A stretch of 64,000 bases of DNA from Parazoarcus communis. GTDB lineage: Bacteria; Pseudomonadota; Gammaproteobacteria; Burkholderiales; Rhodocyclaceae. Where the stretch lies: assembly GCF_003111665.1 (NCBI RefSeq), contig NZ_CP022188.1, positions 1,922,001 through 1,986,000 on the forward strand, in the 5' to 3' direction. Positions 35,875 to 45,549 of the stretch are shown in pieces. How positions within the stretch are numbered: the first letter of the stretch is position 1; every line of letters begins with the position of its first letter. The position numbers were made by a program, and so were the translations under genes. A model generated the notes under the pieces. It did no database searches. It was not told where the DNA came from and worked only from the letters and a program-made list of their open reading frames with translations.

Positions 35875-36628
35875 CCCCCAGGTAGGCGTTGATCACGGCT
35901 TCGTTCCTTTGTACTTCGGCAGGCACGTCTTCGGCGATCTTGCGTCCGAAGTCGAGCACCGCGACACGGTCGCACAGCCCCATCACCAGCTTCACGTCGT
36001 GTTCGATCAGCATCACGGTGACCCCGTCATGGCGGATCTGCTCGATCAGCACCTTGAGCTGCGCGGTTTCGGTGGCGTTCATGCCTGCCGCGGGTTCGTC
36101 CAGCGCCAGCAGTTGCGGCTCGGTGGCCAGGGCGCGGGCAATCTCGAGTCGGCGCTGGTCGCCGTAAGAGAGGTTCTTTGACACGGTTTGCGAAAAGCGC
36201 TCGATGCCGACGTACTTGAGCATCTCGTAGGCACGCTCGGTGGTGAGGCGCTCTTCCTCGCGGGTGAAGCGGTTCTGCGTCAGGATGCCCCACACGCCCG
36301 CCTTGGTGCGGATGTGGTGGCCGGCCATGACGTTCTCGAGTGCGGTGAGATCGCGGAACAGGCGAATGTTCTGAAAGGTGCGGGCAATGCCGCGGCCGAC
36401 GATCTTGTGCGGCTTGCCCGAAGGCAGTTCGCTGCCGTTGAACACGAATTCGCCGCCATCGGGAATGTATGAGCCGGTCAGCACGTTGAAGAAGGTGGTC
36501 TTGCCCGCACCGTTGGGGCCGATCAGGCCGTAGACCTCACCCTTGCGGATGGTCAGCGAAACATCGGTGAGCGCCTGCAGACCGCCAAAGCGCTTGCCCA
36601 CATTGCGGGCGTCTAGCAGCGTAATCAT
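35855..36628 (-). CDS. livG: Branched-chain amino acid ABC transporter ATP-binding protein LivG
   Basis: A 257-residue ABC ATPase with Walker A LIGPNGAGKTT, the LivG-type ARTFQNIRLF segment, signature LSYGDQRRLEIARAL and Walker B LLALDEPAAGMNATE, then VMLIEHDVKLVMGLCDRV. It pairs with LivF. Its start overlaps the livM stop by four bases (ATGA). Confidence 0.95.
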
Positions 36629-37719
36629 TGGGTGTCCCGGTGCAGGTTTTCGGGGTGGGCGTAACGTGCGCGGGCCGGAATCAGACCGGACGGGCGCAGC
36701 AGCATCATCAGGATCATGGCAAGGGAAAGCAGCAGCATGCGAAGGACTTCAGGGTCGAGCAGGACGTGGCCGAACAGCGTCTGCTGCAGCGGCACGGCGA
36801 CGTCACGCAGGATCTCGGGCAGCAGGGCGAGCGCGAAGGCGCCGACGATGGCGCCGGCAATGTTGCCCATGCCGCCGAACACCACCATGGTCAGCACCGC
36901 GATGGATTCCATCAGCGAGAAGGACTCCGGCGACACGAAGCCCTGGAAAGCACCGAACAGACAGCCGGCCACACCGCCGAAGGTGGCGCCAAGCGAGAAG
37001 GCGAGCAGCTTCATGTTGCGGGTGTTGATGCCGATGGCCTTGGCCGCGAGCTCGTCATCGCGCATCGCAGCCCAGGCACGACCGACGCGCGAAATCTGCA
37101 GGCGCTGGACGAAGATGATCGAGCCCACCACGCAGGCGAGGAAGAAGTAGTAGTAGAGGTAGAGCGAGTGGATGGAAATGTCTTCGGTGACCTGCAGGTT
37201 GCGGGCCAGATCCCAGCCGAACAGGTTGATCGAATCAAGCCCGTTGATGCCTTGCGGCCCGTTGGTGATGTTGATCGGGTAGTTCAGGTTGTTCATGAAG
37301 ATGCGGATGATCTCGCCGAAGCCGAGCGTGACGATGGCGAGATAGTCTCCTCGTAATCGCAAAACCGGAAAGCCCAGCATGATGCCCGCCATCCCCGCAA
37401 AGGCCGCGCCCAGCGGCAGCACGATCCAGAACGGCAGGTGCAGATCGAAGTGCGGCGAGGCAAGGAAGGCAAAGGTATAGGCGCCGACCGCATAGAACGC
37501 GATGTAGCCGAGGTCGAGCAGGCCGGCAAAACCCACCACCAGGTTGAGGCCGAGCGCCAGCATCATGTAGAGCAGGGCGAAGTCGAGAATGCGTACCCAG
37601 CTGCGGCCGAACTGCATGGCGATGATGGGGGCGGCGATGGCGATGATGATGATGAGCCAGCGTGCGGCCATCGGGTTGCGTTTGCCCAGCCAGGGCACCG
37701 CGGAGACGAGTTCGTTCAT
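36625..37719 (-). CDS. livM: Branched-chain amino acid ABC transporter permease LivM
   Basis: A 364-residue permease with about nine membrane segments and the family's GLNLVVGFAGLLDLGYIAFYAVGAY and LRGDYLAIVTLGFGEIIRI regions (quoted as GLNLVVGFAGLLDLG and LAIVTLGFGEIIR). It forms the inner-membrane channel with LivH. It starts 16 bases after livH. Confidence 0.94.
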   Translation of the reverse strand: MNELVSAVPWLGKRNPMAARWLIIIIAIAAPIIAMQFGRSWVRILDFALLYMMLALGLNLVVGFAGLLDLGYIAFYAVGAYTFAFLASPHFDLHLPFWIVLPLGAAFAGMAGIMLGFPVLRLRGDYLAIVTLGFGEIIRIFMNNLNYPINITNGPQGINGLDSINLFGWDLARNLQVTEDISIHSLYLYYYFFLACVVGSIIFVQRLQISRVGRAWAAMRDDELAAKAIGINTRNMKLLAFSLGATFGGVAGCLFGAFQGFVSPESFSLMESIAVLTMVVFGGMGNIAGAIVGAFALALLPEILRDVAVPLQQTLFGHVLLDPEVLRMLLLSLAMILMMLLRPSGLIPARARYAHPENLHRDTQ

Positions 37720-37734
37720 GTTTGCATGCCTCCC

Positions 37735-38667
37735 TTATGCCCGGTCCGACACGCGTTCGCCGAGCAGGCCGGTGGGCTTGAAGATCAGCACCAGGCCCAG
37801 AATGATGAAGGCGAAGATGTCCTGGTAGGACGAGTTGAGGAAGCCGAAGGTCAGGTGCTCGATGTAGCCCGCGCCGAGCGACTCGACCAGCCCCAGCACA
37901 ATGCCGCCGAGCATGGCGCCGCCGAGGTTGCCGATGCCGCCGAGCACAGCTGCGGTAAAGGCCTTGAGGCCGGGCATGAAGCCCATGCCGTAGTGGGCAA
38001 TGCCGTAGTTGCTGGCGAACATCACGCCGGCGACGGCGGCCAGTGCGGCACCGATGACGAAGGTGAACGCGATCACGGTGTTGGTGTCGACACCCATCAG
38101 GCTGGCGACGCGGTGGTTCTCTGCGGTGGCGCGCATGGCACGGCCGATGCGGGTTTTATTCACCAGCAGGCTGAGACCGATCATGATCAGCGCCGACGAG
38201 ATGATGATGAAGATCTGCACCGGGGTCACAAACACGCCTTCGATGGGCTGCATCGGGGTGGTCGAGATCAGCTGCGGGAAGGTGTGGTAGTTGCGTCCCC
38301 AGATGATCATGGCCAGGGTCTGCAGCAGGAAGGACATGCCGATGGCGGTGATCAGCGGTGCCAGGCGCGGGGCGTTGCGCAGTCGTCGGTAGGCCAGACG
38401 TTCCATGGCGTAGCCGATCATCATGCACACCGGTATCGCCACCATCAGCGAGATCGTCAGCATCGTGATCGGAGACATGCCCGGGGCTACGCCCATCAGG
38501 AACATCATGGTCTGCAGGGCGGTCAGGGCGCCAACCATGAGCACGTCGCCGTGGGCAAAGTTGATCAGGCCGAGAATGCCGTAAACCATCGTGTAGCCAA
38601 GCGCGATCAGTGCGTAGACGCTTCCGATCACCAGGCCATTCAGAACTTGCTGGATGAGAGTTTCCAT
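37735..38667 (-). CDS. livH: Branched-chain amino acid ABC transporter permease LivH
   Basis: A 310-residue permease opening METLIQQVLNGLVIGSVYAL, with GYTMVYGILGLINFAHGDVL and the EAA-type loop around AVLGGIGNLGGAMLGG. It is the usual length for LivH. A hairpin separates it from livK, 131 bases upstream. Confidence 0.95.
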   Translation of the reverse strand: METLIQQVLNGLVIGSVYALIALGYTMVYGILGLINFAHGDVLMVGALTALQTMMFLMGVAPGMSPITMLTISLMVAIPVCMMIGYAMERLAYRRLRNAPRLAPLITAIGMSFLLQTLAMIIWGRNYHTFPQLISTTPMQPIEGVFVTPVQIFIIISSALIMIGLSLLVNKTRIGRAMRATAENHRVASLMGVDTNTVIAFTFVIGAALAAVAGVMFASNYGIAHYGMGFMPGLKAFTAAVLGGIGNLGGAMLGGIVLGLVESLGAGYIEHLTFGFLNSSYQDIFAFIILGLVLIFKPTGLLGERVSDRA

Positions 38668-38771
38668 CGTGGTCTTTTGGAAGGGTGAGACAAGAGAAGG
38701 GGTAAGGGCTGAAAGGCCGGGGCGGCTGTGAACGCTGGCAGCGCGGCTCTGCAGGCCTTACACCTCGAAAA

Positions 38772-38791
38772 CCGGGGGCTTTCGCCCCCGG
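38772..38791 (-). terminator. Hairpin with T-run between livK and livH
   Basis: A CCGGGGGC / GCCCCCGG stem with a GAAA loop followed by TTTT on the minus strand, directly after livK. It probably causes partial termination, so the abundant binding protein is made in excess over the permease. Confidence 0.75.
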
Positions 38792-38798
38792 AACGGGA

Positions 38799-39914
38799 TT
38801 ACATCGCGACCCAGTTGCCGTCCTTGAACTGATACAGGGTGATGGCGCCTTCCTTGATGTCGCCCTTCTCGTCGAACGCGACATTGCCGGTTACGCCCGG
38901 AACAGACGAGGCCTTGAGCGCGGGCAGGTACTTGCTCGGCTCGACCGAATCGGCCTTCTGCATGGCCGTGATCATGGCAGTGGCCGCATCGTAGGCATAC
39001 GGCGAGTAGATCTGCACATCGGCGCCGAAGCGCTTCTTGAAGCGATCGCGGAACTCGGCGCCGCCAGGCATCTTGTCGAGCGGCAGGCCCGCCATCGAGC
39101 AATAGGCCGAGCTGCCGATGGCCTCACCCGCAAGCTTGATCATCTCCGGGCTGCAGCCACCGTCTCCGGTGACGAACTTGGCCGTTACGCCGAGCTGCTT
39201 GAGCTGGCGCAGCATCGGGCCGCCCTGCGCATCCATGCCGCCGAAGAAGATCACGTCCGGGTTGGTGGCGCGGATCTTGGTCAGGATGGCATTGAAGTCG
39301 GTGGCCTTGTCGGTGGTGAACTCGCGCGCAACGATCTGGGCGCCGCCGGCTTTCGCTGCCTTCTCGGTTTCGTCGGCCAGACCCTGACCATAAGCAGTGC
39401 GGTCATCGATAATTGCGATTTTCTTCGCGCCCAGGGGGCCGACCATGAACTTGCCCAGCGCCGAGCCCTGCTGCACATCGTTGGCGATGGTGCGGAAGAT
39501 GCCCTTGTAGCCTTGCTGGGTGAGCTTGGGGTTGGTCGCAGACGGCGAAATCATCGGGATGCCGCCCTGGTCGTAAATGCGCGAGGCCGGAATCGTGGTG
39601 CCCGAGTTCAGGTGACCCACGACGCCCTTCACGCCGGCATCGACCAGGCGCTGTGCAACCGTGGTGCCGGTGCGCGGGTCGGCCTGGTCGTCTTCGCCGA
39701 TGAGCTCGAACTTGACCTTCTTGCCACCGATCGTGATGCCCTTGGCGTTGGCGTCTTCAACCGCCAGACGGGCGCCGTTTTCGTTGTCCTTGCCGAGGTG
39801 GGAAATGGTGCCGGTCAGCGGTGCGACGCTGCCGAGTTTCACAACCATTTCCTGGGCGTGGGCGCCCGTGATGCCGAGGCCCATTACCGCGAGTGCAACG
39901 ATGGTCTTCTTCAT
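38799..39914 (-). CDS. livK: Branched-chain amino acid ABC transporter substrate-binding protein LivK (copy 1)
   Basis: A 371-residue periplasmic binding protein with signal peptide MKKTIVALAVMGLGITGAHA. The mature part begins with the family strand VVKLGSVAPLTGTISHLGKD and has GVVGHLNSGTTIPAS and FFGGMDAQGGPMLRQL. It captures branched-chain or similar amino acids for LivHMGF. It heads the operon; about 500 non-coding bases separate it from a second livK. Confidence 0.94.
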   Translation of the reverse strand: MKKTIVALAVMGLGITGAHAQEMVVKLGSVAPLTGTISHLGKDNENGARLAVEDANAKGITIGGKKVKFELIGEDDQADPRTGTTVAQRLVDAGVKGVVGHLNSGTTIPASRIYDQGGIPMISPSATNPKLTQQGYKGIFRTIANDVQQGSALGKFMVGPLGAKKIAIIDDRTAYGQGLADETEKAAKAGGAQIVAREFTTDKATDFNAILTKIRATNPDVIFFGGMDAQGGPMLRQLKQLGVTAKFVTGDGGCSPEMIKLAGEAIGSSAYCSMAGLPLDKMPGGAEFRDRFKKRFGADVQIYSPYAYDAATAMITAMQKADSVEPSKYLPALKASSVPGVTGNVAFDEKGDIKEGAITLYQFKDGNWVAM

Positions 39915-40067
39915 TCTTGATCCTCCAGCGAAAGCAATGGTTTACGAGACATTGTCCGATCGGTGTGCTGCGCTCCGGGTCTCATCTCGGGGCTTGCGTG
40001 CGACGCCGTACCTGCACTGCCAAGGGTAGCGGAAACGACTGGTATTACCTTTGGCAGCCCCAGGCTG

Positions 40068-40092
40068 TGCGTATTCTGCACAAAAATACGCA
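40068..40092. promoter_or_regulatory. Possible operator palindrome upstream of livK copy 1
   Basis: TGCGTATT and AATACGCA form perfect 8-bp inverted arms around a 9-base spacer, 154 bases upstream of livK. The size and symmetry fit a dimeric regulator site; the regulator is unknown. Confidence 0.4.
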
Positions 40093-40324
40093 TCTGGCGT
40101 CTTTGCGCTGTTGCCCTGTTGATGCATTTTGCGTCGTGCATTGCAGCATTGCCGGGTTTCTGGCGGTTCATAAGTCAGGATGACCGATGGCGAATGGCTG
40201 TTTAGCGTGGTTATGGGGCGTAGCGAAGCCGATCTGGTGCTGGTGCGTCGCACAATTCATGCCATATTGTGGATAACCCTCATGCCGCGCTGGAGTGATG
40301 TCTGCACTTTGAAGATATATGGGT

Positions 40325-40370
40325 GACGGAGGCACAACGGGACGCCTGTGCGCCCCGTTGTGTCTCCGTC
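40325..40370 (-). terminator. Terminator-like hairpin after livK copy 2
   Basis: Long imperfect stem GACGGAGGCACAACGGG / CCCCGTTGTGTCTCCGTC with an 11-base loop, 45 bases past the stop of livK copy 2. No clear T-run. Confidence 0.6.
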
Positions 40371-40414
40371 ATGTGCGCCCGATGCACCGGAAAGGTGCAC
40401 CGGGTTTCGCCTGC

Positions 40415-41530
40415 TTACTTGAGCGCTTCCCACTTCCCGGCCTGGAAGCGGTACATGCTGACACCGCCGTCCTTGATGTCGCCGTTCTTGTCGAAGGCGA
40501 TGTCGCCGGTTACACCCTTGAATGCGGTCTTTTGCAGTGCGGGCAGGTACTTTGCGGGGTCGCTCGAACCGGCCGTCTTCATGGCTTCGATCATGGCCAT
40601 CGCCGCGTCGTAGCTGTACGGCGCGTAAAGCTGAACGTCGGTGTTGAAGCGGGCCTTGAAGCGCTTCAGGAAGTCGGCGCCACCGGGCATCTGCTCCAGC
40701 GGAATACCGGCCTGGCTGCAATACACGTTGTCGGCCATGGCATCGCCGGCGAGCTTGAGCATCTCGCTGGTGCACACACCGTCGCCACCGAGGTACTTGG
40801 CTTCGATGCCGAGCTGGCGCATCTGGCGCAGCATCGGTGCGCCCTGGGCGTCCATGCCGCCATAGAACACGGCGTCCGGCGTCTTGCCCTTGATCTTGGT
40901 AAGAATGGCCATGAAGTCGGTGGACTTGTCCGTGGTGAACTCGCGCCCGACCACCTCGATGCCGTATTTCTTGAGGCTTTCGGTGAAGGCGTCGGCCAGG
41001 CCCTGACCATAGGCGGTGCGGTCATCGATGATCGCGACCTTCTTCGCCTTGAGGATCTCGGACGCGTAGCGGGCCATTGCGGCGCCCTGCTGCAGGTCAT
41101 TGGCGATGACGCGGAAGGTGACCTTGTAGCCTTGCTGAGTCAGCTTGGGGCTGGTCGATGAAGGCGTGATCACCGGTACACCGGCCTGCTCATAGACGCG
41201 GGAAGCCGGAATCGAGGCGCCGGAGGTGACATGGCCGACCACGCCCTTGACGTCATTGTCGGTCAGGCGTTGCGCGACGGTGGTGGCGGTACGGGGATCG
41301 GCCTGGTCGTCTTCGCTGACCAGTTCGAACGTGACCTTCTTGCCGCCAATCATGACGCCCTTGGCGTTGGCATCTTCCACGGCAAGGCGCGCACCAAACT
41401 CGCCATCCTTGCCGATGTGAGCGATCGGACCGGTCAGCGGCCCGGCGTGACCGATCTTGACCACTGTCTGTGCTTGCGCGGCACCCATGCCGAGGCCGGC
41501 CAGCGCGAGGACGAGAAGGGTATGCTTCAT
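40415..41530 (-). CDS. livK: Branched-chain amino acid ABC transporter substrate-binding protein (copy 2)
   Basis: 371 residues from ATG 41530; the open frame extends far upstream but signal peptide MKHTLLVLALAGLGMGAAQA fixes the start. It is closely similar to copy 1 (GPIAHIGKDGEFG, GVVGHVTSGASIPASRVYEQ, FYGGMDAQGAPMLRQM), so the two arose by duplication. It has its own terminator and a separate upstream region, and probably broadens the substrate range of the single LivHMGF complex. Confidence 0.93.
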   Translation of the reverse strand: MKHTLLVLALAGLGMGAAQAQTVVKIGHAGPLTGPIAHIGKDGEFGARLAVEDANAKGVMIGGKKVTFELVSEDDQADPRTATTVAQRLTDNDVKGVVGHVTSGASIPASRVYEQAGVPVITPSSTSPKLTQQGYKVTFRVIANDLQQGAAMARYASEILKAKKVAIIDDRTAYGQGLADAFTESLKKYGIEVVGREFTTDKSTDFMAILTKIKGKTPDAVFYGGMDAQGAPMLRQMRQLGIEAKYLGGDGVCTSEMLKLAGDAMADNVYCSQAGIPLEQMPGGADFLKRFKARFNTDVQLYAPYSYDAAMAMIEAMKTAGSSDPAKYLPALQKTAFKGVTGDIAFDKNGDIKDGGVSMYRFQAGKWEALK

Positions 41531-41641
41531 ATTGGTATTCTCCGAAGTGTTGCAAATCGACACTGTCCGGGCGTTGCAAAACGCACCGGGAACAGTGATT
41601 CTAGCCCATGCCCAAAATTGGGGCACGATCGGGGAGGACGG

Positions 41642-42130
41642 ATGAAGCGCTTTTTGTCGATGCTGTGTGCGCTGCTGGCAAGTCTCGGTATTACTGCCTG
41701 TGACTATCTGAACGTGCGCGAACTCAAGCCCGGTGTGTCCACCGCGGCAGAGGTGCGCGAGCGCTTTGGCCCGCCGCAGCAGGAGTGGCATAACGACGAT
41801 GGTTCGGTGACCTGGGAGTACTCGCGTCAGCCGGAAGGGGCGGAGTGCTACATGATCACCATCGGCACTGACAGCATCCTGCGTGAGATCGATCAGCGCA
41901 TCAACGAGCAGACCTTTGCCCGCATCGAGCGTGGCATGACCGGCGACGACGTTCGACGGCTGCTGGGCAGGCCGGCATCCAGCCAGTTCTTCCAGCTGAA
42001 GCAGCATACCGTCTGGGAGTGGCTCATGGAGCGCAGCACCACCGTCAATGAAGCGGCCTATTTCACCGTTTCCTTCAATAATGAAGGCCGGGTCGTCGAG
42101 ACCGGGCGCTATTCCAAACCCAAGCGCTGA
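41642..42130 (+). CDS. BamE/SmpA-OmlA-like lipoprotein (first of tandem pair)
   Basis: 162 residues with a lipoprotein signal (lipobox LGITAC) and two short BamE-like repeats: ELKPGVSTAAEVRERFGPPQ and RIERGMTGDDVRRLLGRPAS. BamE assists beta-barrel assembly in the outer membrane. Two such repeats in one chain and the tandem neighbour suggest a BamE-related paralogue rather than the core BamE subunit. Confidence 0.75.
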   Translation: MKRFLSMLCALLASLGITACDYLNVRELKPGVSTAAEVRERFGPPQQEWHNDDGSVTWEYSRQPEGAECYMITIGTDSILREIDQRINEQTFARIERGMTGDDVRRLLGRPASSQFFQLKQHTVWEWLMERSTTVNEAAYFTVSFNNEGRVVETGRYSKPKR

Positions 42131-42134
42131 CGCC

Positions 42135-42752
42135 ATGGACTCCGGGCTGTCCTCCATCGTGCGCAAAGCGGTTCGTGCCCTGCTGCTGGTCGGCATGGTG
42201 TTTCTGGCGGGCTGCGCGGCGTTCGAGCCGCCACGTCCGTTCACGACCGAGGCGGAGGCGCTGGCGGCGCGCGGCGAGCCGAGCCGGCGGTGGCAGAACG
42301 ACGACACCACAACCACGCTGGAATACGCCACTCAGCCCTATGGGCACAGTTGTTTGATGATTCAGGTGGACCCGGGCGGCATCGTGTTGCGCCAATGGGA
42401 TGCGCTGAGCGACGACAACCTGGCGCGTGTGCGCAAGGGCATGAGTCCGGACGAGGTCTCGCGCCTGCTCGGTCAGCATCGCTCGGAGCAGACCTTCCCG
42501 CTGTCGGGCGAAACCGTCTGGGACTGGAACATCCGCAACTACGGCCCGGGCATCGCCACGCTGTTCAATGTGCATTTCATGGATGGCAAGGTGCTGCGCA
42601 CCAGCCAGTCCTATGTGTATCCACCCGAGTACGGCGTATTCGCCCCCTGGGGCGTGCGTCCCTTCGGCTATCCCTTCGCCGATCCGTTCTATCGCGGCTT
42701 TCCGCCACCGCGCCGGCGCCTCCCGCCGCCCCTGCCGCCACTCAAGCGCTGA
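42135..42752 (+). CDS. BamE-like lipoprotein with Pro-rich tail (second of tandem pair)
   Basis: 205 residues from ATG 42135, four bases after the first lipoprotein gene. Lipobox VFLAGC, then TEAEALAARGEPSRRWQNDD and RVRKGMSPDEVSRLLGQHRS mirror the repeats of its neighbour. The C-terminal 40 residues are rich in Pro, Phe and Tyr with a PPPRRRLPPPLPPLKR end. The shared layout shows tandem duplication. The exact role is unknown. Confidence 0.7.
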   Translation: MDSGLSSIVRKAVRALLLVGMVFLAGCAAFEPPRPFTTEAEALAARGEPSRRWQNDDTTTTLEYATQPYGHSCLMIQVDPGGIVLRQWDALSDDNLARVRKGMSPDEVSRLLGQHRSEQTFPLSGETVWDWNIRNYGPGIATLFNVHFMDGKVLRTSQSYVYPPEYGVFAPWGVRPFGYPFADPFYRGFPPPRRRLPPPLPPLKR

Positions 42753-42888
42753 CCGCCCGCCGCAGCGCCTGATTCTGCCGCTGCACACAACTGGCAGACG
42801 CACGTCTGTGTATATGCAAAATGGGTTTGCCGGCCGCCTCGCCTTTGTTACAATCGGCCCGAACTAATGCCATCGGTATTTTTCGGTC

Positions 42889-45537
42889 ATGACCTCCTCG
42901 CTGTCGGGTGTGCTTGCTGCGCTGTTTCCCTATTCGGATCACGCACGCCTGCTTTCCCTGCAACTCGATGACGGCGACCCGGCCGGCGACCAGCTTGTCG
43001 TGCAGCGTCTGCGCGGCCGCGAGGCGCTCTCCGAATGTCCTGCATTTGATCTGGACTGTCTGGCCCTGAATGCGAACATCGAGGCCAAGGCGCTGCTGGG
43101 GCGCCGGGCCAGCGTGCGCCTGAGCGAGGGCGTGGGCTTTGGCGCAGCACGCTGGTTCAACGGCATCGTGACCGCGGTCGCACCGGGTGAAGCCGATGGC
43201 GGGCGGCGCCGTTACCGCCTCACCTTGCGCCCCGCATTTGCCTTGCTGGACGTGGCGCGTAGCGCCTGGATTCACCTCGAACGCAGCGTGCCCGACATCA
43301 TCGACGCCGAGCTTTCGCGCTGGCAGGCCGGCATGGCCGATCTCCAGTGGCGTTTCGATCTGCTCAGTACCTATCCCGTTCGCAGCTACACCGCGCTCTA
43401 TGCCGAGTCTCCGCTTGCGTTCATCGAACGGCTCTGCGCCGAGGAGGGCATCGGCTACCGCTTCGAACATCCATCGCCTGAAGACGCGCCCGTCGGCACC
43501 ACGATCCTCGTCTTTTTCGACGACTCGTCGTCCTTGCCGATGAACCCACAGACGCTCACCCGCTTTCATGCGGCCGATACCATGGGCGAAGAGGGGGCGA
43601 TCGACCGCTGGGCGAGCGCGCGCGTCATCGTCCCGGGTGCCACCGCGATGACGAGCTGGGAGTACAAGGACACGCGGGTGCTCGCAGCAACTGTGCCGAC
43701 CACCCACCAGCACGGTGCCGCAAGCGCACTGGCCTCCACGCTCGAGGATTTCGCGCCGCAATCGCAGTACTACGGCGCAGGGGCAGCCGATTTCGAGCGT
43801 TATGCGCGATTGCGTATCGAGGCGTTCGAAGCGCAGGCGAAGGTCTTCGACGGGGCCGGCTCGGTCAGGTCTTTTGTCCCAGGTACGGCGACCGAGATCG
43901 ACGGCCATTTCGACGATGCCGATGCCGGCTCGAAGGATGCGCGCTGCTATCTGCTGCTGTCGGTCGATCACGACGCCTGCAATAACCTTCCGTCCGATTT
44001 AGCCGGCGAGCCTGCCGTGAGCGGGCTCGAACCGGGTTACCGCAACGGCTTTACCGCGATGCGTCAGTCGGTCGTGTGGCGCCCCGCGTTCGACAGCACA
44101 CATCACGCGAAACCCGTCGCGCGCGGATTGCAGACAGCTCAGGTGGTCGGCGCCGAGGGGCGCGAGATCGACGTCGACGAGTATGGCCGGGTACTGGTGC
44201 AGTTTCACTGGGATCGCGAGCAGCGCAACACCTGCCGCCTGCGGGTCGCCAACGCCCTGTCCGGCAGTGGCTGGGGCATGCAGACCCTGCCACGGGTGGG
44301 GCAGGAGGTGCTGGTCGATTTCATCGAAGGCGACATCGACCGTCCCATGGTCATCGGTGCCGTCCATAACGGGCGCCACATGCCGCCTCGCTTCTCCGGT
44401 GAAGGCAGCCTGCCCGCCAATCACGCCTTGTCAGGCATCCAGACACGGGAGTTCGGCGGCGGGCGTGGGTATGGCGAACTGCTGTTTGACGATACGGGCG
44501 GACAACTCCGCACCAAGCTCTCGTCCGAACACGCGAGCACGCAACTCAATCAGGGCTGGCTGTGCACGCCGCGCGCCGAGGGCCAGGCCGAACCGCGTGG
44601 CGAGGGCTTCGAACTTCGCTCCGACGCCGCGGGTTCGGTGCGAGGTGCCAAGGGGCTGTTGCTCACAGCGTTTGGCCGCCTGCGCGCGAGCGGTGCCCAG
44701 CTCTCGCGCGAAGAAACCGCAAGCCTGATGGACGAATGCCTGCAGCTGTTCCGTCAGCTTGGCGACTATGCGCAACGTCACGAGGCCGGGGCAAGCGAGC
44801 CCGGCCCGCACGCAAAGCTGAACGACGACTTCAAGCAGTGGGAAAACGGCTCAAATACCGCGACCGGCGGGGCCGGGGGCGGTTCGCCGCTGATTGCGGT
44901 CACGGCGCCGGCGGGCGTGCATGTCAGTTCGCCCCGCAGCGTCGTCACCCATGCAGGCAGCACCGTCGACACCGTCGCGCTCCAGCACCTGCAGTTCGCC
45001 AGCGGCGAGCGCACCACGCTCAACGCAGGGCAGGGCATGTCGCTGTTCGCGCAGTCGGGCGGCATCAAGCTTATTGCGCACCAGGGCAAACTGGACTTGC
45101 AGTCGCAGCACGACGACACCCGGATCAGTGCGGCGAAGGATCTCAAGCTCGCAGCCAGCGGCGGTCAGCTGCACGGCATGGCGGCAGACGAAATCCTGTT
45201 TTCTGTGGCGGGTGGTGCCTACATCAAGCTCGCCGGCGGAAATGTCGAGATCGGCGCGCCCGGTACCGTGCGCGTGCGTGCCGCCAGTCACGACTGGTCC
45301 GGCCCGGCGTCGATGTCCAGTGATCTCCCACGCTTCGGCGCCGAAGACCTTGGCCGCACCCCCGTCCTGGTCCGCCCAACCGACGGCGCGCCGGTCGAGG
45401 GGCAGCACTTCGAGATCGAGCGACCGGATGGCTCGGTCCTCAAGGGCACAACCGACAGCCAGGGGCGCACTGCCACCGTCAATGGCAGCAGCTTCGAACG
45501 TCTCGTCACCCGCTTCTTCCCTTCCGATCCGAGTTGA
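42889..45537 (+). CDS. vgrG: Type VI secretion spike protein VgrG
   Basis: An 882-residue VgrG. The N-terminal gp27-like part runs to about residue 400 (RWFNGIVTAVAPGE, SYTALYAESPLAFIERLCAEEGIGYRF, here noted as ESPLAFIERLCAEEG), then the gp5-like OB region EYGRVLVQFHWDRE and LPRVGQEVLVDFIEGDIDRP. A DUF2345-type beta-helix (about 580-800) follows and a short extension ends the protein. It is the spike tip that carries cargo effectors. No T6SS structural genes are near, so this is an orphan module served by an apparatus elsewhere. Confidence 0.95.
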   Translation: MTSSLSGVLAALFPYSDHARLLSLQLDDGDPAGDQLVVQRLRGREALSECPAFDLDCLALNANIEAKALLGRRASVRLSEGVGFGAARWFNGIVTAVAPGEADGGRRRYRLTLRPAFALLDVARSAWIHLERSVPDIIDAELSRWQAGMADLQWRFDLLSTYPVRSYTALYAESPLAFIERLCAEEGIGYRFEHPSPEDAPVGTTILVFFDDSSSLPMNPQTLTRFHAADTMGEEGAIDRWASARVIVPGATAMTSWEYKDTRVLAATVPTTHQHGAASALASTLEDFAPQSQYYGAGAADFERYARLRIEAFEAQAKVFDGAGSVRSFVPGTATEIDGHFDDADAGSKDARCYLLLSVDHDACNNLPSDLAGEPAVSGLEPGYRNGFTAMRQSVVWRPAFDSTHHAKPVARGLQTAQVVGAEGREIDVDEYGRVLVQFHWDREQRNTCRLRVANALSGSGWGMQTLPRVGQEVLVDFIEGDIDRPMVIGAVHNGRHMPPRFSGEGSLPANHALSGIQTREFGGGRGYGELLFDDTGGQLRTKLSSEHASTQLNQGWLCTPRAEGQAEPRGEGFELRSDAAGSVRGAKGLLLTAFGRLRASGAQLSREETASLMDECLQLFRQLGDYAQRHEAGASEPGPHAKLNDDFKQWENGSNTATGGAGGGSPLIAVTAPAGVHVSSPRSVVTHAGSTVDTVALQHLQFASGERTTLNAGQGMSLFAQSGGIKLIAHQGKLDLQSQHDDTRISAAKDLKLAASGGQLHGMAADEILFSVAGGAYIKLAGGNVEIGAPGTVRVRAASHDWSGPASMSSDLPRFGAEDLGRTPVLVRPTDGAPVEGQHFEIERPDGSVLKGTTDSQGRTATVNGSSFERLVTRFFPSDPS

Positions 45538-45549
45538 GTGCCGGCGCTC

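Larger units (their letters stand above)
39915..40414. other. 500-base intergenic region between the two livK genes
   Basis: No convincing gene is seen on either strand. It must hold the promoter of livK copy 1 (minus strand), an interrupted palindrome at 40068-40092 and the terminator of livK copy 2 at 40325-40370. Short open readings here lack ribosome sites and coding-like composition. Confidence 0.7.

Noticed and set aside
37438..38688. A 416-codon open reading opposite livM and livH
   Set aside because: Antisense to two well-defined permeases; no motifs or ribosome site.
40257..40775. Extra gene between the two livK genes
   Set aside because: It is an out-of-frame shadow over the livK copy 2 end plus intergenic sequence.
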